64,000 nucleotides of DNA from Fructilactobacillus lindneri DSM 20690 = JCM 11027 (GTDB taxonomy: Bacteria > Bacillota > Bacilli > Lactobacillales > Lactobacillaceae): positions 186,001 through 250,000 of the forward strand of contig NZ_MIYK01000010.1 of assembly GCF_002907375.1 (NCBI RefSeq), in the 5' to 3' direction. The translations under genes and the position numbers were made by a program. This document shows positions 43,011 to 51,999 of this stretch, one piece after another. A model generated the notes under the pieces. That model ran no database searches and was not told where the DNA came from. It saw nothing but the letters and a program-made list of their open reading frames with translations. Within the stretch, counting starts at the first letter, position 1. Every line of letters starts with the position of its first letter.

Positions 43011-43391
43011 TTATTTTTCGTATTCTCTAATTTCAATCAAGTTGCCAGCAGGGTCGTTAATATAAAGCGAAACAGCAGTTTTGTTTTTTAGAGTGCTTTT
43101 CACCGGTCCCTTTATAATTTCAATAAAATAATTTGCTAAATGCTGTTGAATTGTATGAAGAGAATCCTTTGCAAGAATACTGAATGTTGTCGAACCAACT
43201 GTTGGATGATCAGCTGTGAGATCTTCATTTTCAGGAGTTCGACACACTAATTTTTGTTTACCTAATTGAAAAATCATTTTAGTATTTCCTTCATAGATAA
43301 TTGAAAGGTCGAGAACCTCATGGTAAAAACGGGTTGCTTGTTCCAAGTCGTCAACCGTTAATTCAATATAATCTATGTCTTGTACTCTCAA
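43011..43391 (-). CDS. VOC/glyoxalase-family protein
   Basis: 126 residues with the vicinal-oxygen-chelate fold: DIDYIELTVDDLEQATRFYHE and AVSLYINDPAGNLIEI, the second with the metal-ligand Glu. Members are glyoxalases, dioxygenases or antibiotic-binding proteins. TTG start at 43391 is preferred because AAGGAG lies eight bases before it; an upstream frame from 43421 covers the RBS itself. Substrate not assignable. Confidence 0.78.
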   Translation of the reverse strand: MRVQDIDYIELTVDDLEQATRFYHEVLDLSIIYEGNTKMIFQLGKQKLVCRTPENEDLTADHPTVGSTTFSILAKDSLHTIQQHLANYFIEIIKGPVKSTLKNKTAVSLYINDPAGNLIEIREYEK

Positions 43392-43510
43392 ATATCTCAA
43401 CTCCTTTTCAAAAAGATACATACTAGTATAACATTAATCCTAAATTGACTCCAATTTAATTCGCATGTTACTGTTATAGTTAGGTATTGAAAGGAATTCG
43501 GGTGAAATAA

Positions 43511-45052
43511 ATGGCGCTATTAGATGTAACAGATTTAAGTATGAGTTTTGCAGATAAAAAACTATATTCCAATGCTAGCTTTCAATTAAATAAAGGCGAA
43601 CATATGGGTGTGGTCGGTCAAAACGGAGTAGGTAAATCTACTTTAATTAAAATTTTGACTGGAAAAGAATTACCAGAGTCAGGCTCGATTAAGTGGCAAA
43701 AAGGAACTAAAGTTGGATACTTGGATCAATATGTTGATATTCCAGATGGAATGACACTAATTGATTTTTTGCATACCGCTTTTGCTGATTTATATGAAAA
43801 AAATGAGCGGATGACTCAGTTATACAATGAGTATGCTGAAACAATGGATGATGACTTAATGGAAAAAGCCGGACGGATTTCAGAACAACTGGAAGCGGAC
43901 GATTTTTATGACATTGAAACAAAAGTCGAACAAGTAATTACAGGGTTAGGTCTTGATGATATTGGTCGAGATCATGAGATTGCTAACATGAGTGGAGGAC
44001 AACGTTCTAAGATTATTTTGGCCAAGCTGATTTTAGAAAATCCAGATGTACTCTTGTTGGATGAACCAACTAACTATTTAGATACATCACATATTGAGTG
44101 GTTAAAAGATTATCTGAATAGTTTTTCAGGAGCAGCAATCATCATTTCTCATGATTATGATTTTTTGGAACCCGTTACAAATTGTATTGTAAATGTAGCG
44201 TTTGGCAAAATTACCAAATATCGAGGTGATTTTAAGTCTGCAATGCGTCAAAAGGATGAAAAAATCAAAACCCAGCAACGTGAATACGAAAAACAACAAG
44301 TTGAGATTGGCAAAGCTAAAAAATTCATTCAGAAGTTTAAGGCCGGTAGTCGATCAACTTTAGCTAAATCACGAGAAAAGATGCTTGATCGAATGGATGT
44401 GGTTGAGCCGCCTAAAAGTAATATTAAAGCAGAATTTAACTTTCCGTATGAAGAAACTGGTTCTCAAAACGCTTTGGTGGTCAATGAGTTATCCGTTGGC
44501 TATGACAAACCATTGTTAAGTCCAGTGACTTTCTCGGTTGATACTGATCAAAAGGTTGGTTTGCAAGGGTTTAATGGGGTTGGTAAATCAACTTTAATTA
44601 AAAGTATTTTAGGAATTATCAAGCCCTTAGGGGGAACTGCTACTTTTTCACCATCTGTTAAAATTAATTATTTTAGTCAGGACTTGGTATGGGATAATCC
44701 AGATGCAACTCCAATGCAGATTATTCAGGATAAGTATCCAAAACTCACGCAAAAAGAGATTCGAAGTAAATTAGCACGAGCTGGATTAGATGCTTCTAAT
44801 GCTTTTAAAAAAATTAGTACTTTATCCGGTGGAGAACAAGTCAAAATTAAGTTGGCATTGATGGAATTTGTACCTAGTAACTTCTTAATTCTTGATGAAC
44901 CTTCTAATCATTTGGATGATGAGACGAAAGAATCGTTGAAAAAAGCTATTAAGAAATTTCCTGGAAATGCGATTGTGGTTAGTCATGAGGCAAGTTTTTA
45001 TGAAGGTTTAGCTGATAAAAAAATTGATGTTGAAAAATTGAGTTTAAAATAA
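43511..45052 (+). CDS. ABC-F ATPase (ribosome-associated, Uup/YkpA-like)
   Basis: 513-residue soluble protein with two ABC domains and no membrane segment. First: GQNGVGKST, MSGGQRSKI, VLLLDEPTNYLD. Second: GFNGVGKST, LSGGEQVKI, LILDEPSNHLD. Between them is the ABC-F linker with long charged helices (RQKDEKIKTQQREYEKQQ). The two P-loops, LSGGE signature and ABC-F linker fit translation factors of the EttA/YkpA class, which act at the ribosomal E-site. ATG at 43511 follows GAAAGGAATTC. Antibiotic-resistance function cannot be assumed. Strong terminator follows. Confidence 0.9.
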   Translation: MALLDVTDLSMSFADKKLYSNASFQLNKGEHMGVVGQNGVGKSTLIKILTGKELPESGSIKWQKGTKVGYLDQYVDIPDGMTLIDFLHTAFADLYEKNERMTQLYNEYAETMDDDLMEKAGRISEQLEADDFYDIETKVEQVITGLGLDDIGRDHEIANMSGGQRSKIILAKLILENPDVLLLDEPTNYLDTSHIEWLKDYLNSFSGAAIIISHDYDFLEPVTNCIVNVAFGKITKYRGDFKSAMRQKDEKIKTQQREYEKQQVEIGKAKKFIQKFKAGSRSTLAKSREKMLDRMDVVEPPKSNIKAEFNFPYEETGSQNALVVNELSVGYDKPLLSPVTFSVDTDQKVGLQGFNGVGKSTLIKSILGIIKPLGGTATFSPSVKINYFSQDLVWDNPDATPMQIIQDKYPKLTQKEIRSKLARAGLDASNAFKKISTLSGGEQVKIKLALMEFVPSNFLILDEPSNHLDDETKESLKKAIKKFPGNAIVVSHEASFYEGLADKKIDVEKLSLK

Positions 45053-45060
45053 ACCGAATA

Positions 45061-45103
45061 AAATAAAAGGCGTTCCTTTGAAAGGTTCGCCTTTTATTTT
45101 ATT
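45061..45103 (+). terminator. Terminator after the ABC-F gene
   Basis: AAATAAAAGGCG (45061-45072) pairs with CGCCTTTTATTT from 45088; T-run after. Confidence 0.82.
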
Positions 45104-45188
45104 TAATAGGGCTATAAAGATTGCAAAAAAGAGTAGATTTCGATAGGATAGTAACAATTTAATCAAAAATAAAAAAGGAGTGATCACG

Positions 45189-46202
45189 ATGTTAACGCGG
45201 GCCGAGATTCAAAGATTTCCGAAAGCTGAACTTCACTGTCATTTAGATGGGTCGATTAAGCCGCATACTTTACGAAAAATTGCGAGAAGACAAGGAAAAT
45301 TAGTTGATGCCAGTATTTTGGAAGTGACTGATGCCATGGTAAGTTCCAAAGATGTCCAAAATCTAAATGATTATTTAAAAACATTTGATTTTGTGGTTCA
45401 GTTTTTACAAACTGCACCAGCTTTAGAAATGGCTGCTTATGATGTGATGGAACAAGCTCATGCTGATGGTGTTCGTTATATTGAAATTCGTTTTGCCCCA
45501 AGTTTATCAACTAAACAAGGACTGACAGTTGCAGAAACAATTGAATCAGTTGCTAAAGGAATTGCTAAAGCCGAACATGATTTTAAAATGTTTGGTAATA
45601 TATTAGTTTGTGGCATGCGGACGGATGATGAACAAGCAGTAAGGCAGCTCTTTCAGCAATCAATGTCAGAAAAAATAGTCGGTATGGATTTAGCGGGTCC
45701 AGAAGCTGACGGCTTTGTGAACACTTATCAAGATGCTTTAAAGCTGGTAGTTGATAATCAAGACGTCCAGTTAACTTTACATGCTGGTGAATGTGGTTGT
45801 CCTCAAAATGTACAGGCAGCTGTGGAAGCTGGTAGTAAACGTATTGGTCATGGAATTGCGATTAAAGGCGATGAAAAAGTTGAAAAATTATTAAGAGATC
45901 GTGATATTTGCATTGAAGGTTGTCCAACGAGCAACGTTCAAACTAAAGCGATTGCTAATTTAGCTGATTATCCATTTCAGCGTTGGATGCAACAAGGACA
46001 ACAGCTGTGCATCAATACTGATAATCGTACCGTTTCTGACACTAATTTAACTGAAGAATATTATCAAATGGCAAAATATAACGGCATGACAAAAGATCAA
46101 TTACGTCAATGTAATGAGAATGCTATTCGTCATTCATTTGCAGATGAGTCAGTTAAGGATAAAATATTAAAAGAAATTTTCGAATTTGAAATTACAAATT
46201 AA
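45189..46202 (+). CDS. add: Adenosine deaminase
   Basis: Deaminates adenosine to inosine in purine salvage; 337 residues from ATG 45189 (AAAGGAG about ten bases upstream; a GTG at 45180 lies directly on the RBS). Zinc site HCHLDGS, catalytic HAGECG with Glu, metal-ligand GHG (RIGHGIA), and the Asp pair in NTDNRTVS. Cytoplasmic. Stands alone with a strong terminator. Confidence 0.93.
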   Translation: MLTRAEIQRFPKAELHCHLDGSIKPHTLRKIARRQGKLVDASILEVTDAMVSSKDVQNLNDYLKTFDFVVQFLQTAPALEMAAYDVMEQAHADGVRYIEIRFAPSLSTKQGLTVAETIESVAKGIAKAEHDFKMFGNILVCGMRTDDEQAVRQLFQQSMSEKIVGMDLAGPEADGFVNTYQDALKLVVDNQDVQLTLHAGECGCPQNVQAAVEAGSKRIGHGIAIKGDEKVEKLLRDRDICIEGCPTSNVQTKAIANLADYPFQRWMQQGQQLCINTDNRTVSDTNLTEEYYQMAKYNGMTKDQLRQCNENAIRHSFADESVKDKILKEIFEFEITN

Positions 46203-46203
46203 T

Positions 46204-46257
46204 AAAAACGCTTCCGAATTATTATCAAGTTTGATAATGCATTTCGAAAGCGTTTTT
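46204..46257. terminator. Terminator between add and the iminopeptidase-like gene
   Basis: Outer stem AAAACGCTT-(c)-CGAA with TTCG-(a)-AAGCGTTTT plus inner ATTATCAA with TTGATAAT; flanking A- and T-runs. Works in both directions. Confidence 0.85.
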
Positions 46258-46260
46258 TAA

Positions 46261-47178
46261 TTATTTATTTTGATTAAAAGTACCATTTTCAACTTGTTTA
46301 ATGAAAGTTGCCAAATGATCGTAGTAGACAGGAGCGTTGTCAATCATGTGGTGATGACCACCTTCTGGAGTTGAAACGAATTGAGCATTTGGAATCATTT
46401 TTGCCATTCGTTTTCCAGTTTCCATTGGCATAGTTTCATGTTCACCAAAGGTAACTAAGGTTGGTACCTTGATATCTTTGAGATGATCAGTGAAATTCCA
46501 ATCTTTTAGTTTTCCAGTAATGACGAATTCGTTATCGCCTTGGAAAGCATTGTAGAGTGGAACACTCATAGTGTCGATTAAATGAGCAATTGCAGCTGGT
46601 TTTTTCCGGTCAACATATTGATCGTTTAATTTTTGAACTAATTTTTGATAACGGTCGTTATCGTAGTTATTTTCAGTTTCACATTTTTGCATGTAAGCCA
46701 GCTCATCAGGAGTCAAAGCTTCTTTTCTAATCTGATTTAAATGCTTAGTATAATCATCAATACGATCAACCATTGATGAAATAATGGCACCTTTCAAGTG
46801 ATCACCATATTTAGCAGCGTACATTTGGACTAATGCTCCGCCCCATGATTGACCAATTAAATAGAATTTGTCGATACCTAATTTTTGTCGAACTTCTTCA
46901 ACTTCATCAACAAAATATTCATAAGTTTCAATATTTTTAGCAACTTCAGGATCATCCCAGTCAGGAGTGTCTGAATACCAAGAACCTAGTTGATCGTACA
47001 TATGAACTTGGACATTTAAGCCTTGTTTTTTAAGTTGTTTAGCAGTATCTTCCCAATATTCGTGAGTTCCACCAGGTCCACCGTGTAATGCTAATAAGTG
47101 AATATCTCCTTCACCTTGCGTGTTAGTCCATAAGTGATATCCATTGTCTAATGTAATTATTTTTGTTCCCTGTTTCAT
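46261..47178 (-). CDS. pepI: Proline-iminopeptidase-like alpha/beta hydrolase
   Basis: 305 residues. Oxyanion motif LALHGGPGGTHEYW and nucleophile elbow IGQSWGGALVQMYA (GxSxG), typical of proline iminopeptidases that release N-terminal proline; LVTFGEHETMP (Asp/Glu) and EGGHHHMID (His) complete the triad. ATG at 47178 after AGGTGTAAAT. PepI versus a related X-prolyl or tripeptidase is not decided by eye. Monocistronic. Confidence 0.85.
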   Translation of the reverse strand: MKQGTKIITLDNGYHLWTNTQGEGDIHLLALHGGPGGTHEYWEDTAKQLKKQGLNVQVHMYDQLGSWYSDTPDWDDPEVAKNIETYEYFVDEVEEVRQKLGIDKFYLIGQSWGGALVQMYAAKYGDHLKGAIISSMVDRIDDYTKHLNQIRKEALTPDELAYMQKCETENNYDNDRYQKLVQKLNDQYVDRKKPAAIAHLIDTMSVPLYNAFQGDNEFVITGKLKDWNFTDHLKDIKVPTLVTFGEHETMPMETGKRMAKMIPNAQFVSTPEGGHHHMIDNAPVYYDHLATFIKQVENGTFNQNK

Positions 47179-47258
47179 ATTTACACCTACTTTTTAAATT
47201 TACTTCCATGATACCACTATCGATAAAATGTAAGGGAGTGGAATGTTTCAAATTATGA

Positions 47259-47876
47259 TTAAAGCCAATGAATGATTTTTGTGAAAGTTTCGGCATTTTC
47301 ACGACTATGGTGATGACCATTATTCTTTGCTTTTCCTACAGGCAAAAGCAAGATTGGTGACCAATTATTGGGTAAATCTAAATATTTCATAACTTTATCA
47401 AATTCAATTCCACGCATTGGGACTGAATCATAGCCATAAGCTCTTAATACATGCATGAGATTCATACTAAACAAACCGATATCTAATCTTAAGCCTTCTT
47501 CTTCTCGATCTTCTGGATGAACAGAAAAGTATTTTTCAATTCGCTGTTGTTTTTCTGCTACTTGCAATTCCGTAATGAGATGATATTTTAAACTCGCATT
47601 AATCAAATTTTCAATTTTATAATTTTGTTTGTCTCCTAAGATTAAAAAGAGTGCTGAAGCTTCGGAAACATGTTCTTGATTATATGAAAATATTTTTAAT
47701 TTATCTTTGATATGTTGATTTTTAATAACAATTACTTTCCAAGGTTGGGAATTATTGTTAGAAGGAGCATTAGCTGCATGATTTAATATGTCGATAATTT
47801 CTTCATCTTTTATTTCAATATTGGGCTGAAAATGTCGTACAGATTTGCGTTGGTCTAATTTATCTAAAAAATCCAT
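47259..47876 (-). CDS. Nitroreductase-family FMN oxidoreductase
   Basis: 205 residues from ATG 47876 (AAAGGACAA upstream; the longer frame runs through the divergent promoter). FMN contacts: DQRKSVRHF (phosphate), PSNNNSQPWKVI, and the GLFSMNLMHVLRAYG helix. Reduces quinones, nitro compounds or flavin with NAD(P)H. Divergent from the HxlR gene, which with a palindromic operator on its promoter points to repression by that regulator in redox stress. Confidence 0.87.
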   Translation of the reverse strand: MDFLDKLDQRKSVRHFQPNIEIKDEEIIDILNHAANAPSNNNSQPWKVIVIKNQHIKDKLKIFSYNQEHVSEASALFLILGDKQNYKIENLINASLKYHLITELQVAEKQQRIEKYFSVHPEDREEEGLRLDIGLFSMNLMHVLRAYGYDSVPMRGIEFDKVMKYLDLPNNWSPILLLPVGKAKNNGHHHSRENAETFTKIIHWL

Positions 47877-47899
47877 AATTATTTGTCCTTTTCCATTAG

Positions 47900-47919
47900 T
47901 TATAGTAACTACACTATAA
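47900..47919. promoter_or_regulatory. Inverted repeat operator, nitroreductase/HxlR promoter
   Basis: TTATAGT (47900-47906), six bases, ACTATAA (47913-47919): a perfect 7-6-7 palindrome with the TAGT/ACTA core used by HxlR-type regulators. It lies 24 bases before the nitroreductase ATG, over its likely -10 box. Confidence 0.6.
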
Positions 47920-47991
47920 ATAGAAAAAACAAATATGAATAGTACGCACAATTTTGTAACCTGAATTTATAATTAGAAAGGGAGAATAACA

Positions 47992-48312
47992 ATGCAATCA
48001 ACAACTAATTGGGATTGTGGCATATCAAAAATAATGGATATTTTTGCTGGAAAATGGAAATTGAATATTTTATGGTTGATTTATAAAAATGATGGGATTG
48101 GATTTAACCAGTTAAAAAGAAAAGCAGCCGGGATTACTAATATTATGCTTGTCAGGTCTCTAGAAACGCTAGCTACTGAAAAATTAATTTCAAAAAAAGT
48201 TTTTGGCAGCCAAGCGCCGGTTCGTTCTGAATATCACTTAACTGATAAAGCCAAAGGGTTAATTCCAATCATGAAAGAATTAAATGAGTGGGGTAAAAAT
48301 AATTTAATTTGA
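47992..48312 (+). CDS. HxlR-family regulator, redox-type
   Basis: 106-residue winged-helix regulator: DIFAGKWKLNILWLIYKNDG, then FNQLKRKAAGITNIMLVRSLE (recognition helix) and a wing. Cys9 (DCGISK) lies at the position used as a thiol switch in YodB/HypR-like proteins. ATG 47992 with AGGGAG. Divergent from a nitroreductase, so it is probably its repressor, released by quinone or electrophile stress. Overlaps the end of the convergent carbonic anhydrase gene by 9 bases. Confidence 0.85.
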   Translation: MQSTTNWDCGISKIMDIFAGKWKLNILWLIYKNDGIGFNQLKRKAAGITNIMLVRSLETLATEKLISKKVFGSQAPVRSEYHLTDKAKGLIPIMKELNEWGKNNLI

Positions 48313-48936
48313 ATATAAATGGACTTGTCTGTGGTTTAACGACTGAATGTTGCGATTATTGGGCTTAAAATGAGTTTCAAACCAGTTTAACTGTTTCATG
48401 CTAATTGTTAGTTTAGGATTGTCGATGATAACCCATTCAATGCCTTCAGTTAATGGAGGTGTTGTGAGAGAGCCGAGATAATGATATCCAGTTGGATTAT
48501 CAGGAATCCAGTCTAGTTGATTAATTTTAATAGATTTAGCTGATTTTTCAATAAAATTATCTATCACTGATTGAATATTTGAGTTGGAATCTCCTAAAGA
48601 AACCATCAGGGAAATTACCACGGTTTGTCCAATTTCGTTTTGATGTACTAAATGAATTTCAAAAGGGAATGTTGTTCCATTAATTAAATGTTCGCTAGGA
48701 AAATGAAAATGGGTTTGAATGAATTGGAAAGGACGATTGAAAATTATTGCAGAACCATTTCCTAGCAGTTTAATGGTTGTCTGATCGTCTTTTTCGGTCA
48801 CAAAATTATAAGGCTTTGTTATTTTGAAAGGAATATTTATTTGATGAAAATTAGCATTATGACTGATTAAATTGATGGGAGATTGTTGTTGACCAAAATT
48901 GTTAGGCCAATTATCCTGATTGTTATAATTAAGCAT
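48304..48936 (-). CDS. Alpha-class carbonic anhydrase without signal peptide
   Basis: Interconverts CO2 and bicarbonate. 210 residues. N-terminal WPNNFGQQQSPINLISHNA; zinc ligands in FIQTHFHFPSEH (H and H) and EIHLVH (third His); TGYHYLGSLTTPPLTEG carries the Thr gate and the GSLTTPPC-like motif. Alpha enzymes are usually secreted and carry a signal peptide; here the frame begins MLNYNNQDNWP with none, so it looks cytoplasmic. The start at 48936 is well placed (AAAGGAAAG). Overlaps the HxlR gene. Confidence 0.9.
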   Translation of the reverse strand: MLNYNNQDNWPNNFGQQQSPINLISHNANFHQINIPFKITKPYNFVTEKDDQTTIKLLGNGSAIIFNRPFQFIQTHFHFPSEHLINGTTFPFEIHLVHQNEIGQTVVISLMVSLGDSNSNIQSVIDNFIEKSAKSIKINQLDWIPDNPTGYHYLGSLTTPPLTEGIEWVIIDNPKLTISMKQLNWFETHFKPNNRNIQSLNHRQVHLYSN

Positions 48937-48999
48937 CGATTATCTTTCCTTTTTTATTTAAATTAAATTTGATTATTAGATGTTATTCTATTATTAAAT

Positions 49000-49028
49000 A
49001 CTAGTGTATTATTTTAATAATAACTAGT
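49000..49028. promoter_or_regulatory. Inverted repeat between the divergent carbonic anhydrase and quinone-reductase genes
   Basis: ACTAGTGTATTATT and AATAATAACTAGT form an imperfect palindrome with one bulged G, in the 163-base divergent promoter region. Candidate operator. It resembles the 47900 repeat only weakly. Confidence 0.35.
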
Positions 49029-49099
49029 AAAAATTTGCTAATGTGATTGATGCTTAATATCTCAAAAGACTTATAATAAGTAAGAAGGGAAGTAATTAT

Positions 49100-49657
49100 A
49101 TGAAAGTCTTAATTATTAATGGTCATGAAAAAGCACCTAGCAACAAAGGTGAGTTAAATCAATCACTTGTAGGTGTCATGGTAAAAAAATTACGCAATGC
49201 AAATGATGAAGTACAACTATCTTCAGTCGAAGATTATGATACGATAACTGAAATCAATAAATTTTTATGGGCTGATTTAATCATATTTCAATTTCCAGTA
49301 TATTGGTTCAATGTTCCTGGTAAATTAAAATTATATTTAGATAACGTTTTACAGCATGGAATTTTTTACGCAGGTGCTTCTGAATATGGACGCGGAGGAT
49401 TATTACAAGGAAAGAAATTTTTATTCTCGACAACCTGGAACGCACCCATTACAGCATTTAATGATCCAACTAAATTTTTTGCTGGAGCTAGCGTTGATGA
49501 TGTCTTTCAACCGTTGTATTACGCAATGGAGTATTGTGGTTTGCAGCCCTTGACGAAAAAAAGCATTTCGTTTCATAATGTTATTAGTCATCCTGAATAT
49601 CAAGCATATAAAAAACAGTTGGAACAATTTATGGATGATTATGTACTTAACCAATAA
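49100..49657 (+). CDS. NAD(P)H:quinone oxidoreductase-like flavoprotein (MdaB/Flavodoxin_2)
   Basis: 185 residues, flavodoxin fold: VLIINGHEKAPSNKGELNQS binds FMN/FAD phosphate, then WADLIIFQFPVYWFNVPGKL and DNVLQHGIFYAGASEYGRG. Two-electron reduction of quinones avoids semiquinone radicals. ATG 49100 with AAGGGAAG. It sits 7 genes before the AvrD-like cluster with a cation antiporter after it. Monocistronic with terminator. Confidence 0.85.
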   Translation: MKVLIINGHEKAPSNKGELNQSLVGVMVKKLRNANDEVQLSSVEDYDTITEINKFLWADLIIFQFPVYWFNVPGKLKLYLDNVLQHGIFYAGASEYGRGGLLQGKKFLFSTTWNAPITAFNDPTKFFAGASVDDVFQPLYYAMEYCGLQPLTKKSISFHNVISHPEYQAYKKQLEQFMDDYVLNQ

Positions 49658-49668
49658 ATTGATTTTTA

Positions 49669-49712
49669 AAAGACTATCGGTTTCGATTTGGAACTGATAG
49701 TCTTTATTTTGG
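49669..49712 (+). terminator. Terminator after the quinone reductase gene
   Basis: AAAGACTATC (49669-49678) pairs with GATAGTCTTT (49696-49705), T-run. Confidence 0.75.
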
Positions 49713-49776
49713 GTTTAAAGCAGTGAATTAGAATGTAATATAATAATAAAGGTAATGACTTTTTAAAAGGAGTATT

Positions 49777-50910
49777 ATGGAATATTTAAGTGGTATGTGT
49801 CTAATTTTGATTAGCGCATTGTTAATGGGATATCTTGCAAGTCGGATTGGTTTGCCAACGGTAGTTGGACAAATTGTAGCGGGAATTATTTTAGGCCCAG
49901 CAATTTTAGGGATTTTGCAACTTAATCATTTAATTTCAGTTGGCTCGAATTTGGGTATTGTTTTACTAATGTTTTTAGCCGGTTTGGAATGTGATTTTGA
50001 ACAAGTAAAAAAATATTTGAAATCAGCAACAGGGATTGCAGCTTGTGGAGTGATCTTGCCTATGCTGGTTTTTCTTGCACTAGGATTATTAATGAATCAA
50101 GGATTAAAGGATGCACTTTTTTGGGGTGTGATTTTTTCTGCAACTTCGGTTTCAATCAGTGTTGCTGTCTTACAGGAGTTTGGTAAATTGCAGACGGTTG
50201 CTGGAGCAGTTATTTTAGGTGCTGCCGTGGTTGATGATGTGATTTCAATTATTCTTTTAAGTTTATTTTCTAGCATTTTTGAATCTCAAGCAGCTAGTCC
50301 ATTGGTAATCATTGGTATGCAGCTTTTATATTTGATTTTTATCATTGTGATGATCAAATGGATAGTACCAGAGATTATTAAATTGACGTCTCGTTTTAAT
50401 GATGATATTGCCATTTCGATTGTGGGCATTTGTCTGTGCTTTTTAATGGCTTATTTAGCGGAAGAGGCCCATTTAAGTTCAGTATTAGGTGCCTTTTTTG
50501 CAGGAATTGCAGTAGCCATTACTCCTGCTAAGAAAACAGTGATTCATAGTACTAATTTAATTGGTTATTCGTTTTTTATTCCCATCTTTTTTGTTTCAGT
50601 GGGGCTAGAACTGAAACTTGTCGGATCATGGCAGGGCTGGTTATTAGTATTGATTATGACAGTTTTAGCAATTCTAACTAAATGGATTGGCTGCGGTGTT
50701 GGAGCAAAAATATTTGGATTTGATTGGCATGACAGTAATATTGTTGGTTCTGGAATGGTTTCACGAGGCGAAATGGCCTTAATCATTGCTCAAATTGGCT
50801 TATCGAGTCACTTGGTATCTGCAAGCCTGTATTCTGAAATTATTTTAGTAGTAATTTTGACAACCGTTTTGTCGCCAATTATGTTGAAATGGAGTATTAA
50901 GAGTGTGTGA
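49777..50910 (+). CDS. CPA2-family cation:proton antiporter
   Basis: 377 residues, about 12 membrane helices, no TrkA-type domain. The transport core reads QIVAGIILGPAILGIL, FLAGLECDFEQVKKYL, and VVDDVISIILLSLFS with the conserved Asp pair in helix 5; VGLELKLV follows. Exchanges Na+ or K+ for protons. ATG at 49777 with AAAGGAG. Ends in TGA. A second paralogue with TrkA domains, disrupted by a TAA, is at 60795. Confidence 0.85.
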   Translation: MEYLSGMCLILISALLMGYLASRIGLPTVVGQIVAGIILGPAILGILQLNHLISVGSNLGIVLLMFLAGLECDFEQVKKYLKSATGIAACGVILPMLVFLALGLLMNQGLKDALFWGVIFSATSVSISVAVLQEFGKLQTVAGAVILGAAVVDDVISIILLSLFSSIFESQAASPLVIIGMQLLYLIFIIVMIKWIVPEIIKLTSRFNDDIAISIVGICLCFLMAYLAEEAHLSSVLGAFFAGIAVAITPAKKTVIHSTNLIGYSFFIPIFFVSVGLELKLVGSWQGWLLVLIMTVLAILTKWIGCGVGAKIFGFDWHDSNIVGSGMVSRGEMALIIAQIGLSSHLVSASLYSEIILVVILTTVLSPIMLKWSIKSV

Positions 50911-50962
50911 ACGAAGCTAAATTAAGTTACAATTATTGTAAAGAAAAAGCGAGGCGATGAAG

Positions 50963-51382
50963 ATGGCAAACGAAATTGATGGCGGTGCTGTTGTTTTTAT
51001 GATGAAGGATAAACAGCCGTTATATTTGTTATTAAAAAGTGCAACTAGTGATTTTTGGGGTTATCCTAAAGGACATGTTGAGGGAAATGAAACCCTAGTG
51101 GAAGCAGCTCAGCGAGAAATTAGAGAAGAAACTGGATTGGTTGCCATAATTAATCCGAATTTCACTACTAAGGTTGAATACGATATGAAAAATGGCAATC
51201 ATAAAATTATTACCTTTTTTGTAGCGGAAGTTTCTACTGATGTAAAAGTTAAGCGCCAAGTTGAAGAAATCAGCGAATATCGTTGGTGTACTTACCAAGA
51301 GGCATTCTCATTAGTAACTTATGATAACTTAAGACCACCATTAACAGCTGCTAATCAGTACATTAGGAGCCATTATGAATAA
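50963..51382 (+). CDS. Nudix hydrolase (MutT/Ap4A-hydrolase-like)
   Basis: 139 residues from the ATG at 50963 (GAGG eight bases upstream; the ATG at 50957 is closer to the RBS). Complete Nudix box GHVEGNETLVEAAQREIREE (G-5x-E-7x-REUxEE). Substrate could be oxidised nucleotides, Ap4A or another nucleoside diphosphate derivative. It overlaps the next gene by 8 bases, so the two are translated together. Confidence 0.85.
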   Translation: MANEIDGGAVVFMMKDKQPLYLLLKSATSDFWGYPKGHVEGNETLVEAAQREIREETGLVAIINPNFTTKVEYDMKNGNHKIITFFVAEVSTDVKVKRQVEEISEYRWCTYQEAFSLVTYDNLRPPLTAANQYIRSHYE

Positions 51383-51941
51383 CAATCAATACGTCATTGT
51401 TTTAACGGGAGCAGCAGGAACGGGTAAGACGTCAGTTCAGGATTATTTACAACAAAAATATGGAATTCCGCGGGTTATCACACATACTACTAGACCGCCA
51501 CGTCCAGGCGAAAAAAACGGAGTTGAATATTATTTTGAAACGGATGCCAGTTTTGCTAAATTGCACTTGCTAGAAAAAGTGGAATATGCAGGTCATCAAT
51601 ATGGTTCTTCATGGGAAGCCATCCATCGAGCATTACAACAGAATAATATCGTTTCAATCGTGCTGGATACCAAAGGGGCTATTACTTACAAAAAAGAATT
51701 GGGCAAGCACGCAATTGTCTTGTTTATGCAGGTTGATAATCAAAATGAATTGCGACAACGAATGTTAAAGCGCGGGGATAAACCCGCTGCAGTTGAGCAT
51801 CGGATTACGAGTAAAGAAGATATTCGCGATTTAGTGTTGCCAAAACAACTTGTTGGAAAAGCAGAAATTATTAATAATGAAAATTGGCAACAGACTGAAA
51901 TACAACTTGATAATATTATTAAAAAGTTAACGGATAATTAA
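51375..51941 (+). CDS. Guanylate-kinase-like protein
   Basis: 188 residues with P-loop GAAGTGKTSV and the guanylate-binding region THTTRPPRPGEKNGVEYYF, similar to Gmk (TTR-PR-GE and YYF). The classical GPSGxGKGT loop is altered to GAAGTGKTS. It may be a GMK paralogue with another substrate, perhaps linked to the Nudix enzyme overlapping upstream. ATG 51375 overlaps the Nudix gene by 8 bases. A canonical gmk could exist elsewhere. Confidence 0.8.
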   Translation: MNNNQYVIVLTGAAGTGKTSVQDYLQQKYGIPRVITHTTRPPRPGEKNGVEYYFETDASFAKLHLLEKVEYAGHQYGSSWEAIHRALQQNNIVSIVLDTKGAITYKKELGKHAIVLFMQVDNQNELRQRMLKRGDKPAAVEHRITSKEDIRDLVLPKQLVGKAEIINNENWQQTEIQLDNIIKKLTDN

Positions 51942-51999
51942 CTTCTTTTTAATTAAAAAGGTTGATAATAAAAACTACTAAACTGAAGGAGATGAGTAC

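Noticed and set aside
47877..47951. Hydrophobic N-terminal extension of the nitroreductase
   Set aside because: Those 25 codons lie in the divergent promoter and operator, with no RBS; the ATG at 47876 fits the family.
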